Of a DNA stretch of 64,000 nt, positions 13,086 to 25,816 are shown one piece after another (the first letter of the stretch is position 1; every line of letters begins with the position of its first letter). The position numbers were made by a program, and so were the translations under genes. The stretch is taken from the NCBI RefSeq assembly GCF_001039355.2, contig NW_019774291.1:623276-687275 (forward strand), written 5' to 3'. Origin of the DNA: Lingula anatina. Lineage: Eukaryota; Brachiopoda; Lingulata; Lingulida; Lingulidae. The notes below the pieces were generated by a model. It did not search any database and was not told the origin of the DNA. It worked only from the letters and a program-made list of their open reading frames with translations.

Positions 13086-13184
<99 letters not shown>

Positions 13185-16100
13185 AAGGAAATGAAAACCA
13201 AAGTTCAATGGTATTGATACCTGAAATTTTAAAATAATCTCCAAATGATTCTTCTTCCCTTCTTTAGTTGGCTTAAAGAGCGCCAGATGGTGCCAGGTGC
13301 CATAGAAGCACTGTTTCGTAAGCCTGCCCAACAGAGACTAGGCTTGTCAGTGTTCAACCCTGCCTTTATGCCTTCCTCGCGCAGTAACGACAGCATCAAC
13401 CTCCAGGAGAATACTGGGATACAGGATGCTAATGATGCCCTGGCTAAAATGATGGCAATTGAGAAATGTGATATAGTTGTCATGAACCCGTTATTTGGGT
13501 CTGGTCTTCCTTACAAGCACAAGGTATGTTGTGTTATTCCAGTGTCAAAAACGATTTCTTTCGGAACGTTTTCAACTGTTGATCTGTATATGTGTGAGTG
13601 TCTTTTATTTAATCCCTTATAATGTAAAAATGAGCTTTATTTTCAGTCTAACTTTAAAAAATTACATAACAAAATATGTACAGAGAAATGAGCTGTACAC
13701 TTTCTTTTCGATATCAGAAAGTTTTGTATAAGTTTTCCCTCCAGTAAAGAATGAAATTTAAATGTTAAAAAATGATCCATAAAGACACAGATAGTGTAAA
13801 CCTAGCTTCTTTTTTTTATTTAATCATAACAGTTTATATTATTACTTTTTTAGGTTGATGCCTTTGCAATCAATAGGTACTGGGGTGTAGGAGTACCTGA
13901 TTATGGCAGGATCCGTGTAGACAGCTCAGGGAGTTCAAGGTAAAAATGAGAGAAATTCCCATATTTATTAAAACATTTGATTAGGGGTCTTCATTGTAAT
14001 TTCAGCTAGGGTAGATTTTGAAACAAATGGCAGAAAAGTAATATTGTTTGATAAATATAGTAAAATGCATGATGTTAAAATAGTTTAGTGTTTTAAAATA
14101 ATAGTAAAGTGTTTATTCATTTTCAGTGATGTCAGCTTTTATGAATTTCCTCTACATAAAAAAGCTTATGATGGGGATGCTGATGCAGTAAGGGACCTAA
14201 TAGCCAAGGGGCAGCCTGTGACTCAAAAGGACAGAAATTCTTGGACACCTATACATTATGCTGTTTGGTAAGGATACTGCATCATATTATATTGTAAAGA
14301 AAATTTAAATGTATATTTTTCCTTCTTATATTATAAGATGGTCTGCATGCATTATCTCATAGATGCAATTTAAAAGTGAAAATTATTTCCGCATTGTTTT
14401 ATATTAAAACACTGATAAGCTGTAAATAACAAATCAGGTGACATTTGTAAATTGTTCTGCAAGAAAAAAAAGCCAACTTGTATAATCATGTGGAATTGCT
14501 GACATTACAGTTCTTGTTCAATTTTCAGGTATGGGCATTTGGAGGTTATCCAGGTACTTCTTGAAGAAGGTGGTTGCCCGCCAAATATAACAAACAAGAA
14601 ACGTTCCACTCCGCTTCATTTTGCTGCTCTGTGTGGACACCCTTATGTTGTTGAACTGCTGCTTAATCACCCAGACATAGACGTGGTAGAGATCTTTTCT
14701 TTCTATTTTTGCTGCTGTCAGAAACTTTCCATTAACATTTTTCTTTTCATATTTTATTAGTTAAAAATTAGTGTTAAAATTTTCTTTTCTTTTTTTTCAT
14801 GATTCCTATTAATGCTTCGTTATTTGTATGTGCAGAAATTTTTCAACTTATCTTTAATAACTATTTCTCACTTTTTGCAGATGAAGTATGACGTATTTCT
14901 TTGTTGCTAAATTTTTATTTTATTTTAGTGGTCAAGTACATACTGCTAAATAGAGAATAAAAAGCATTTATGCATATGTTTTTGTTGGTTTATTTGTAGC
15001 ATGCAGTTGACAAAGATGGGAATACTGCTCTGAATTTATGTATGGATACAGAAAAGCCAGAGCACAAAGAGATAGCCAGTCTTCTCAAGAAAGTTATGAA
15101 AAGAAGAGAGGTATGTTTGTGATGCTTTAAAGAATGTCTCATATTAGTTACTCAATTTTTTTGTGACAATATAAGTGTTTGTAGGTTATTCAAGATATCA
15201 AATGTATAAAGAATACGTATAGAGAAATGCCGGGGTAGGGCTAACACTAGCCAATTTAGCCAAATGCTAAAACTGACTTAAGTTGGCTAAACAAAAAAAT
15301 GGTTGATTTGCCTTGTTTTAGTCAAATTTAAACCATTTGGAGAAAAAAGTGATGAAAAAGTAGTGATTTGGCTAAGAGAAAAAAATTACCAGCAGTACTC
15401 CAGAAATGCCTGGAAGAGAGAGCAGTATTGTAGATTTAAGTAGCCTAAATGTGTATTTTATATTGTAGTATGAAAAAATTGATGTCCATCTAATGGATAA
15501 CAAGGTGGTCAGGCTGGACCTGGTCTCTGGTGCTAACACCACTGTTCACCAACTACATCTTCAGATGTTACGGGTAAGGTTCTCTTAGTATAATTACGGG
15601 TTTCTTAAGAGAGAATGTGGGCCATAAGTGCCCTCATATGATACTGCTGAGACTTCTCTCCACTCTGTATTTATGTTGTTTTTAAACTTAAAAGTTATAA
15701 TTTGAATTTTCTTAATTTAACATATTTTTGCTGATGCAAATTTTAACATTTGAAGTCTAACTTTTTAAATGTTCAAGCAGTGTTTATGATTTGAGGGAAA
15801 ATGGTATTTGATTGGCATCTGTGATTTAAAAACAGTTGTTTCTAGTTGTTTTCCTTTAATTTTAGCATTTAGAATTCCCTGCAAGTGCTGCCCACATGTT
15901 CACAATATGGATCTGTTCAGCTAACTTACGTAAGTTGTTTAGCTCTTTCTCACAAAGTTATGTTTGTGACAGGATGGACTTTTTGAAATAAGTTATTTCA
16001 AATTATGATGCATGTATATTTCAATTTAGGTAGTTTTAGATAGATTAATATTTAAAAGGAGTCAGTAATTATGGTCAGACAACTTAATTATGATGAAGTT

Positions 16101-18344
16101 TACATTTAATGTTCAGATTTTAAAAGTATACGCTTATGATTTGCAGAACTACAACTACGGAAAGAGCACCGGCCAGTAGAGCACCAACAAGACTGGGCGA
16201 AAATAGTGGGCATGTTAACTGACTGTGACCCAAGTAAAGAAACACCTAAACTAGTCTGGAGGAGGGATGCCAGGCTTAGCATTGCACATGAAAAGAAGGT
16301 ACATTGAAGAAAAGTGTGTGCGAGTAACAGTAAAAAATTAAAAATTATATGAGTTGGGGTCATCTCTTATTTGAATCAGAATAAAAAGTTATCTTTCTGT
16401 GCCAAGATTGTCATTTTTACACTCTTTTCGTCCACCTTGCAGGTACGCCACCCAGCAGTAGTAAATCTCCTTTTTCACGAGGCATATAGGAACTACATCA
16501 AGGCCCTCTATCCTTGTGCAGACCAAGATGCATTTATGCTGGGTGCTATTCTAATGCAGCTGTGGTTTGGAGATTATGATCAGAAGAAATCAAAAGGTTT
16601 GATGTAAGTATGACAGTCAGTCAGCGTAGAGAATACACAGCTTGCAGGCAAACACATAATCCCCCAGTTCTATCACTTAGATATCTGTCCCATTTTGAAA
16701 GCATGAATATAAGCAATTAAACCAAATATCTTTTTTTACTACTTTGTTGTGTTGTATATGCTTTGTTTAATTTGAAAATGCTGTTTTATGTATTTAATTT
16801 CATTAAATAAATTTTATCAAAAGTATAAATTCAATCCACAGGTTGCTATTTAATTGAAAAACTATTATTATTATTTTCAAAGCTTGCACTGCTATGGAGG
16901 TATTGTGCAATATTTCAGACACAAAACAATGTTCATTCATATGATAATGGTGTTAATTTTTTTCTTTCAGAGAAACAAACATATGGGATTTAGTCCCAAC
17001 CCCTATGCTGAAGTCCAAGGGGGTTGGCTGGACAAGTAAAATAGAGAAAGAATACAAGAACTTTACACAACAAATGTCAGACAAAGATCATCCTCCTCAG
17101 GTTTGTATGTGGTGTATCACTAAAAGTGTTTCTGTGAAAATTGTACACTGATTACTTTTTAAGAAAGTACCATTGGACTACCTCCAGTGTCTTATATGCT
17201 GGTTAACATTGTTGAAGAGATGTGTAATATTAAATTGTAACATGACGTACATATTGTCTTGTTACAGCATGGATTGACTCTGGATGATACAAGTCTTGAG
17301 GCTGTTTTTTAATTATATTTTTTCCATTTTACATTTATTTATAGATCCTGCAGTATCAGTTTCTGATGGTGTGTTGGAATCTTGTAGTGTATGGGGCAGC
17401 ATTTTTCTTAGCATCCATGCCCTCAAAGGTGAAGATTTTATATGATTTTTTAGATAAATTGATTTAAATTCATATTCATTTTTTTTTCAAGTAAAATGTG
17501 TTTTTTTGGCATAGTAGCTTGTTCTGATTTTAATATAACAGGTATATTCTACAGTTTTCAGTTCTTAAATATTTAGCTTTTTGCAATTACAGTCTCCCAA
17601 ACAGTCTGTCCCAGTTTACGTGGGAGTCAATGACATTGGTGTCCATGTAATACATGGGCAATCTAAGGTGAGTTTCTGACAGGAAGAAAAAGCATTTCAT
17701 CTTTGTATATTTTATTCATAAATAAGGTGTAAATGTAACAATACAGTATGGTAGCAGTATCGTTTCATGGTATGTAGTGTAAAAGAAATTAGGAAACCAC
17801 ATTTTATGCAAAAGTATGCAGAGAGTAACTTCACATTTTCCCCTTACAGACTATGATGCTTACATTTCACTACAAAGATGTAGAATGGTTTAATAAGGAG
17901 GATCAACCAGTACTGGAAATAAAACCAAAAGCTTCACCAAAACAGGGAGTGATGACCATTCACACAAAACAGGTAACTTTTGATGATTGAAAAACTCATA
18001 ACTTGAAGATGATAAATTCCATTGTGTTAAGTTGCTGGTTTTAACACTTTCTGTGTGCTGTTTGGCCAGGTATTTCGTCAAGCACATGGACAAATTACAA
18101 CCATTACATCTGAACTTTAATGCATTTACTTTTTGGTTCACCAATTATAAAAAAAACCTGGGTGGAGTATTTAATTTGGAACCATGAGTTTTATTTATTT
18201 ATTAATAATCTTTTTTTTTCAGTGTTGTTTTTATTTTCAATTTTGTTATTTTCTCACTGTTTTCTATTGTAGGCTGGACTAATTGATCATCTTATGTCAA
18301 AAATGGCTCAGATCCACATCCCAGTGCCAGCGCCTGAATTGTAA
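12010..18344 (+). CDS. KRIT1: KRIT1 (CCM1) scaffold protein, 732 aa
   Basis: Seventeen coding exons join in frame: 12010-12253, 12522-12620, 12828-12966, 13268-13523, 13854-13939, 14127-14267, 14529-14685, 15000-15110, 15469-15573, 15866-15929, 16147-16298, 16443-16603, 16971-17100, 17345-17428, 17593-17667, 17850-17972, 18273-18344. Length is close to human KRIT1 (736). The order is a Nudix-like N-terminal region, NPxF motifs, ankyrin repeats (e.g. DRNSWTPIHYAVWYGHLEV, STPLHFAALCGHPYVVELLL) and a C-terminal FERM region (AAHMFTIWICSANL; VPVYVGVNDIGVHVIHG). KRIT1 scaffolds Rap1, ICAP1 and CCM2 at cell junctions. NPAF is at 191-194 and NPLF at 234-237, but the third site reads NRYW (253-256). 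ATG 12010 is chosen because MDAIIAVLR aligns with the conserved start region; the upstream in-frame ATG at 11986 is intronic. AATAAA lies at 19059-19064. Confidence 0.95.
13090..13180. repeat. (TA)n microsatellite in a KRIT1 intron
   Basis: About 45 uninterrupted TA units lie roughly 90 bp before the acceptor of the exon at 13268. Confidence 0.95.
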
Positions 18345-19439
18345 CAAAGAGTCCAATGTTTTTGCAAGATAAAAGGTCCCATTTATGAAATGTGGTAGTA
18401 GATTTAGGAGATAATCTAAAAGACTGTTAAGTGCTAGTTTGCTTAAAGGCTAATTCTACTGCCATTTTGCAATTAACAAAAGTCATTTTGCTGGTACTGA
18501 AAATCTCTTTTTATCTGTGATACTTGTACATATATATATATTTGTTGTATATAAGATAACTTTTATATAAGACAGTATTATTCTCTTTATTGTTGAAAAC
18601 AGCTCACTTGTACATAGTTGTCAGTATGTCATCAGTAAAAACAGCTTTAAGTAAACATGTGATAAGCATGAATGCAAATTATGAAAGTCAGTGTGTTAAT
18701 TTTTACCTTTAATTTCTCTGGATATGTGGATTTGAAGCATATGTAATTGTAATACTTTCGGTAGGTGCATCTTTTGTTTTACTTATCTAGCTTTGTATGT
18801 TCAACGTATAGAGGATTTATGCCAATTTTGGAGATAGTTCACTTGTTTTCTCTTGTCAAGTCACTAAGTACTTTGTAAAAATTTTGCATAAAAAAGTCAG
18901 AATCTTGTTTTAGGTTATTTCATAGTATACCTGTTGGTTCAATTCTTTAAGAAATGTCACATTTTCAACTGCGGCAGAACATGTTAGCAGCCAAGGTCAT
19001 AATCCTTGATGTCATTTGTCACAATTGAAGACACCATTGTGATATTCACTTGTTAAGGAAATAAATCCATAATATTTCTTAAATTGTCTCTATTTTATCT
19101 TTTCAAAATAGAAGCAACGATTTCAATAAATTTCATCAAAATTTTGTTGTTATTTCCCCAGTGGCATTTAAAATTCTTTTTTGTCTTTGAAAAAGCCTAA
19201 AAACAATTTTACTTTTATTTTATTTTCTTAAAAGACGTCTCAAAGAATTTGTTTCCATTACTCCGTATACTCAAAAGTTTCAGCCAAGTCCCTTTTAGCC
19301 ACCTGTTTGATAAAACGTTTGGAGAAGGTACGTCTTGGCAAGTTACCACGCTTCTAGTAGGTGGCGCACCCAAGTGGCACACAATAATACAGGAAGTGTA
19401 ATACGCAGGCGTGAATTCCAAAATACAAGCACCAACAAA
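18345..19439 (+). other. KRIT1 3' UTR and CLUAP1 upstream region
   Basis: The first ~720 bp is AT-rich 3' UTR ending at a canonical AATAAA (19059-19064). The remaining ~370 bp is the intergenic space and 5' leader of CLUAP1. A clear RFX X-box, expected for a ciliary gene, was not found by eye; only a half-site-like GGTAAC on the reverse strand near 19340 was seen. Confidence 0.55.
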
Positions 19440-22400
19440 ATGTCATATCGGGATCTTAGAAGTAAGTATTTATTACTTATAAAACACATAACCTTATTGT
19501 GTTTGTTTTTCAACATTACAGCGTATCTAGTTTATGCAAGCATAATATTTTAAGTGAGCTGTTATTCATAAATCAAGATTTGAGCGGCGTAACTAACCAC
19601 GCTCAATAGAAAATGTTCGCGGCCTGATATGCGACGGTCGATTCAGACACTAAAAATTGCAATTTTGTTGCTATGCAGAATAACTCTGGTATATAATGAA
19701 AGAATAACATGTAGATTCAGCATTCCTTTAATTATTTTCTTATCCTGAAGCTTACAGAAAACAGTTTTTTGATATTTTATCCTACTTCTAATTAATAATA
19801 AATATCGAAAACAACATCAATATTGATAAAAATAATGATAAAAAAATTAATATCCTTTTCAGACTTCACAGAAATGATGAGGGCCCTCGGGTATCCTCGT
19901 CTCATATCTATGGAGAATTTCCGTTCACCTAATTTCCCCCTTGTTGCTGAAGTTTTGATCTGGCTTGTGAAAAGGTAATTTGTTGTTAATTGAAACTTGC
20001 AGTGATACAAGTAGTTATTTTGTAAAAGTAATCCTAACTACCATACGATAGGAATAATTCCTACATTATTTTAAATAAAGCATTCTTTTTCGTTTTACTT
20101 TGTATTTTTACCTTTTAACTAGCATTGTATTTCTGCTCTGTTGTTTAAATATATTCAGTTTAGATGTTGAGCTAGACTTAGCTTAAAACAGTGAAATGTT
20201 TACTCCTTATAGGTTGATATGTATCGTTTTTTAGGTACGATCCTAATGCAGATTTACCATTAGATGTAGACACAGAACAAGACAGGGTTATCTTCATAAA
20301 GTCCGTGGCTCAGTTTATGGTAAGGCACTTTCTGAGCATTACAAATTTTCTACAACCATATCTTTGCAATATGAATTTACCATTGAAAAAACAATGAATG
20401 AGGACAAAACACATTCAACTTATGATATTGTGAATATGGTATCATTGTTTAAAGTAACAATTACACTTAAAGTATGGAAGCCAAATGGACTACTTACAGT
20501 TACACCTATTAAAGCATATTGAGTTAAAACATAAACATGAAACTTAATCTTAGTCTGCGATTGCTCCATTATAACTACATTGCACTTCAACATTCATTGT
20601 ACCTTTAGGCCACAAAAGCACATATAAAACTGAACACCAAGAAGCTGTACCAGGCTGATGGCTATGCTGTGAAGGAACTTCTCAAGGTGACTGCAGTGCT
20701 GTACAATGCCATGAAGACCAATGTGGTAGACAAAGAGGACCAGGAAGATGATAATGATGCATCAGCCCTATCATTCGATATATCATCGAGGGTATGTAAA
20801 AGACATTGAACTAAGCAGTCTGGTAAGAATGAAAAAAAAATAGATTCTGAGATTGATCAAATCAGTTTGTATCATACGTCATTTGTTTGAACTAGGAATG
20901 AATGAATGAGATTAAATTGTAACTCTGCGCCATATATTCGATAAAGTGATTGATTCTTCCAGTAGTCTGTGTATGTCTCAAGGAAGTTTAGATTTAAATT
21001 TTCTGATGACACATTTATTTACAGTGTACATATAGTAAAAGGTAATTACATATTATTATATTATTTTTTTAAAAATAAAGCTTATTCAAACATAAGCAAT
21101 CAATTTTTGACTGGAAAGAATCACTTATGTAATGATTTTTTAAAGCTAAAAATGTTAATGTTTATTTTATTTTGTTGCAGATAGCTGATTTAAAAGAAGC
21201 TCGCCGCTTGGCCACAGACATCACAGAGAAGGGGGCCAAGTTGTATGATCTTTTGGGAAAGGAAGTTGATCTAAGAGTGAGAGCCATAGTTTTTTCATCA
21301 CTGACATATTCGTACATACTCATACACAACATGTTACATACCTTTATCATGAGCAAATGTCAAATAAATGTTTTGCAAAAGAATAACCTACTGTTACAAT
21401 TATATCATTGTCCACATGTTTTATTTTTCAGGAGCAGAGATCTAATGTTATAGCCAGACCTTTGGAAATAAATGAAGTGGAAAAGGGTCTGCAGGCATCC
21501 ATCAAGGCTGTAGAGGTAGGTTTCATTTGCTTCTTTACTTTAGTTAGTTAGGAAAATAATAACTATTATACCAGAAGACAATTTGTGTAATTAGGTATTG
21601 TGTTATTTCCCTTCCTGTATTAGTTTTTTGTTGTTTTTTTTTACAGGCAGACATAACAAAAACCCAACAGATGATAGACAATGTTGCATCTGATGAAGCA
21701 AATCTTGAAGCAAAAATTGAAAAGAAAAAGAATGAGTTGGAGAGAAACACAAAGAGACTTTCTACATTGCAGAGTGTTAGGTAAAACAAAGAAACAAAAA
21801 AAAGTAGGGGGTTTAACTGATGCTGTGGAAGTTGAAAACCCCGGGGATATTCATTACTAATTAAATATTAAAATTTAATTGAGGGACTTGAAGTGATCAC
21901 TATATACAAGCCAGTGACAATTTTACTCAACTTATTCCAAACGATAAAAAGATAAGTTGGTGAATTCCCAGGCATTAAAGATATAAGACAAGGTGTATGT
22001 ATTGAGAAAAGGCATTTTATTCTGATCCTGCTTATGTGAGTATTGTAAATATATTATTCACTATTTTGTGCAAAAATCAATTAATTCCAGGCCTGCCTAC
22101 ATGGATGAATATGAAAAGCTGGAGGAGGACCTGCGTAAAATGTATCAGGAGTATATGATGAAGTTCAGGTGTCAGACCTTCTTAGAGGCTAAACTGGAGG
22201 AATACAACCGAGCAGAACAAGAAAAGTTTGAGGTAACGCTTTGTCAACTAGAAAAATGCTGGGCTTAACTAATGATCATGATTTTTACCAAATGCTAACT
22301 AGGATTTACTTAAGTTGTAATCTTAAAGAAGAACAATGATTTATTTTTACTAGTTAATTTGTAGAAAGTTTGTATTTTGGTAGGTACAGAAAAGAAATTT

Positions 22401-23733
22401 GATTAATTATCATAGGATACCGTGTTGGGGACAATTGAAAAAAGATATATTTTTTAAAAAGCAGTTGTTCACTATGAGCTTATTGTCTAATTAAATTATG
22501 GTAGTCTTTTTGTCAATAAATAGTACTATTCATGCTCAAACTTCTATAAAACATATTACTTTTTTTTCAGGAATCTGAGGAAGCATTAAGGAAAATGCAA
22601 GAGAAAGTGAAAAATGAAGAGAGGAAAAGAAACGAAGGTGGTTTTGACATTGATGAAGATGATTTCGAAGGTAAGACTATGAGACTCTCAAAAGCGTTGC
22701 ATTTACTTAAAATCTTCTGTTAGCGCAAAATTGATTGTGTATAGTGTTCTTCAATTATCTTCTGTGTGACCAAGATTGTCAAGTATCATCTTTGCAAAGA
22801 ATGTTCAAATTTCAGAGAAATAAGTTTGAGCTAACGTACAGTATGCATTATTTAATACTAGGCCTAGTCCAAGATGATGATGGTGCTAGTGATACTGATG
22901 AAGATGTCCCCAAAAGACCAGAGCGACCAGGACATGGAGCAGGGAGATCCAAGGAAGGTAAGGACAGCTTTATTTGGAATCTCTCAACACCAAAATTAGT
23001 CAGTCACTCTACAGTAGAATTGTTAAATATATATAAAAAGGAAGGACTGCTATGTTACACATACGCACGGTAATGACTGACATGGTTATTGGTCAGTTTC
23101 TTGAGAAGGCCAAACTTGCACTGATGGCTTATTTAAAGTAGTTTCTGATGTACGCTTTTATTAGCACATCATCATGTAAATATATTGAAAAACATTATTT
23201 AACTATGCGTAACTACATATACAAATCATATAGATTTACTTTGTCCAGTACAAAACATTTTTGTGTATTTCAGGCAGTGCAGGTGGCTCCAAAGGGGTAC
23301 GTCCTGGGGGGAGTGGTCGCCCCAGGGTGACAGGGTCAATGGGAGCAGATCTCAGTGATGAGGATGAAGACGAGGTACGTGTTGTTGGTTTCTTATTCAA
23401 ATTGAAAATTTATCACCCTGCTTTGTTTTTTTAAATGGAAAAGCTGTTGGGGAAAACCACAAACTCAAAATGTACATGTTAAACGTGTGAAACATTTGCA
23501 TTTGCTTGTATTCATTGGTCTTATATTGATAATATTTCATTAACCTGCAGGATTCTGAAGATGAAGATGACTCAGATGGCCTTGATGACCTTGAAGATGA
23601 TGATGATATGGATGGTCCTGATGGAGGGGAAATGGGAGACACTGATGATGAAGAATTTGGATTAGGCGGAGGAGGAAATCCTCGTAGAGGACCTCCAAAA
23701 CAAGATCCTGATAGTGACAATAGTGACTTTTAA
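19440..23733 (+). CDS. CLUAP1: CLUAP1 / IFT38 / qilin, 445 aa
   Basis: Twelve coding exons join in frame: 19440-19461, 19863-19974, 20235-20319, 20609-20791, 21181-21276, 21432-21515, 21647-21780, 22091-22232, 22571-22670, 22862-22957, 23274-23374, 23551-23733. The start [20 protein letters not shown] and the block [15 protein letters not shown] are near-identical to vertebrate CLUAP1 (about 413 aa). The N-terminal third is the calponin-homology-like IFT domain. The middle ([20 protein letters not shown], then [15 protein letters not shown]) is coiled coil. The tail is Gly/Arg then very acidic and ends DPDSDNSDF, like the acidic vertebrate tail. IFT38 is a peripheral IFT-B subunit that works with IFT20, IFT54, IFT57 and IFT80 in building cilia. 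The exons at 22862-22957 and 23274-23374 encode the low-complexity tail, which explains the greater length. Confidence 0.95.
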
Positions 23734-24258
23734 TAGTTAAAAGTGGGAGTTAAAAAGATTTGTGGAAGATATCATATTTATCAATATTCATCTGTGACTT
23801 TCCTAGCAATCTTCACTAAGTGAATGGTGAAAGAAACACAAATTATTATTTCATCAAACCAGAGGATTGTCTGTGATTTAAAAAATGTTGTACTTATATC
23901 TTATATGTGTGTATATATGTACCTGTAGATTGTGTGTGATGCAATTTTGACTCTATTCTTACTTCACTGAAAAAGTGATGTATAACCCTGCAACTTTCTT
24001 GGGGTAGTGACTCTAATATTTTCTATGTGTATTAAAGTGCATTAATTCCAATTGATAATAATAATAAGTATATTTTAATGTAATTAAAGTTTTGTTTCAT
24101 TGTGTTATTTGTGAAATGTTTATCACATCACCTGTTCTCCAATATTTATTTTGAGGACCTTAGAAATATACTTTGAATTTATTTGTGCTGAAGCTGTAGA
24201 CTATATAAAATATGTATTTGGTGAGTTTACAAATATTCACATAAAGCGCACATGAAAA

Positions 24259-24260
<2 letters not shown>
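23734..24260 (+). other. CLUAP1 3' UTR
   Basis: AT-rich sequence after the CLUAP1 stop. Possible polyadenylation signals are an ATTAAA near 24032 and another near 24085; no canonical AATAAA was seen. No other gene is evident. Confidence 0.5.
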
Positions 24261-24289
<29 letters not shown>

Positions 24290-24660
24290 CCTTTTTTTTT
24301 TTTCTGGACCTGGCATCTGTTCTCGCAGTCCTCTTTGAAGTTCGCTATAAAATCTGAAGGTTACGTTTCTCCACTGGATGAAACACGATCTTCTGACTCA
24401 GCCGCGAAATAACATGAAGTAACAAGCTGTCCCTGTTATTACTCCCAGCTATGTTATTATTTCTCTTACGTATGGACTCTCCCGATAAGTAGGCAATGAC
24501 GGAGTCTACCCTCCAGTTACTGGTACATACAGGGCGGGGGTGAATATGATTTTTTTTCCACTTGCATTGGTGTCTGTTGTCTGTAGGAGTCAAGGTAACA
24601 TTGTACTACACGGTGTACCAAAAGTGCATTAAACTTTCTTGGCAAGACTGACAGTAAGGA
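24261..24660 (-). other. Possible retroposed sequence ending in poly(A) (minus strand)
   Basis: Read on the minus strand, a less AT-rich block (24660 down to 24304) ends abruptly in a 40-base A tract interrupted by GG (24303-24261), as in the 3' end of a retroposed transcript, SINE or LINE tail. An 82-codon minus frame within it (24593-24345) resembles nothing I know. No tRNA-like A/B boxes and no target-site duplication were identified. It could also be a simple poly(T) expansion beside unique DNA. Confidence 0.25.
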
Positions 24661-24661
24661 N

Positions 24662-24919
24662 AACACTAAAGTGGCGGACGTCAATATTACACTTATTGTG
24701 GTAGGTGAGATTGATTGTGCTTATATTATAATCCACATTGATGAAACTCCACTTATAATTGGTCCAATGTGAAGTTAGATTTGATTGGTCAAAGAAGTTA
24801 TATATGCTAATGCTCGACCTTCACTCTTTCTATTTCTTACCGTGTAAACACGAGGCAAAAAGTAAGGCTTTTGCCGCTTTCACCTTTGTGCAGCGAGTGT
24901 AGAACCTTACATACTACGG
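24662..24919 (+). promoter_or_regulatory. SHMT promoter and non-coding first exon
   Basis: A leader exon without ATG ends at donor GTAAGT (24920). Its partner is the acceptor TATTATATAG just before the coding start exon at 25813. Upstream, TGATTGGTC (24784-24792) is an inverted CCAAT box. The transcription start is inferred to lie around 24.83-24.85 kb. The leader intron is about 0.9 kb and includes a G11-13 run near 25250. Confidence 0.45.
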
Positions 24920-25816
24920 GTAAGTAAATTTAAAAGTTTGAAATACCTAGACTACAAACTAAATTGCAAGAGGCGATCTGTCTTACGCCGCTTATATGAA
25001 TTTAGTCTAGGACAGAAATTGAAAACGTCGTGAGTGACACTTCGTAAACTTTATCTGCAGTGCCAGCTAGTGCTGTTAGAGGCGGGAAATTCAGTCCTAC
25101 ATGTTTGTTAATTGGCGTTTTAATCAAGCAGGATATGTCTAAATCATGATGGTATTTTACTCTGTTTTTACAGCATTTTCTCCTTTTTTAATTCTTATTA
25201 CGGTCATTAAGTAGGAAACGTCTAATTAATGTTGTCGCTAGTATTTGGGGGGGGGGGGGGTCGTACACCGTCCATGTATTTACGTTAGTTTCTAGCGTTC
25301 TACATTGATATAATTCTAATATCCAGCACGATGTTTGTTTGAGGCCTACACGTTAAACCAAAATTTGCTTACCAATGCACACAGCTTAAGACAATAGCAT
25401 AAAAAGCCATGTACTCATATTTCAGTGATTTTTCTTGGGATGAACCAGCTTCAAATAGGGATATGTCCCTTTGAAAAAGGTTGAAGGAGCTTGGCTTAAT
25501 TTTATTATGACTTAATACTTTGTACATGTAGTTGACCACTGTTCACTTCTTTGTTTTTTAGTTATAGTGCTGTCTGTACTGTAAGTTTAACTTTAAAACA
25601 CTACCCCTGAGAAGAACCAGATGGGTAGTTCTTACTCATTTTTCAATTTATCTCAAATTTAAATACTTGAGGCATAAAAGAATTAATTTGGTTATGGATA
25701 AAGTTAGATTTATACTCACTTATGTTCTAACATTGTAAGGATAAGTGGTGTACTACTTTGTTTATCTCCAGAACTGTCTTGTTTTTAATCATTTCTGTTA
25801 AATATTATATAGGAAA

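Noticed and set aside
15225-15415. Segment in a KRIT1 intron with recurrent TTAGCCAAAT/TTGGCTAA motifs
   Set aside because: The inverted motifs are short and scattered; no clear ends or duplications define an element.
19240-19439. RFX X-box in the CLUAP1 promoter
   Set aside because: Only a half-site-like GGTAAC was found; no full GTNRCC-N-GGYAAC match by eye.
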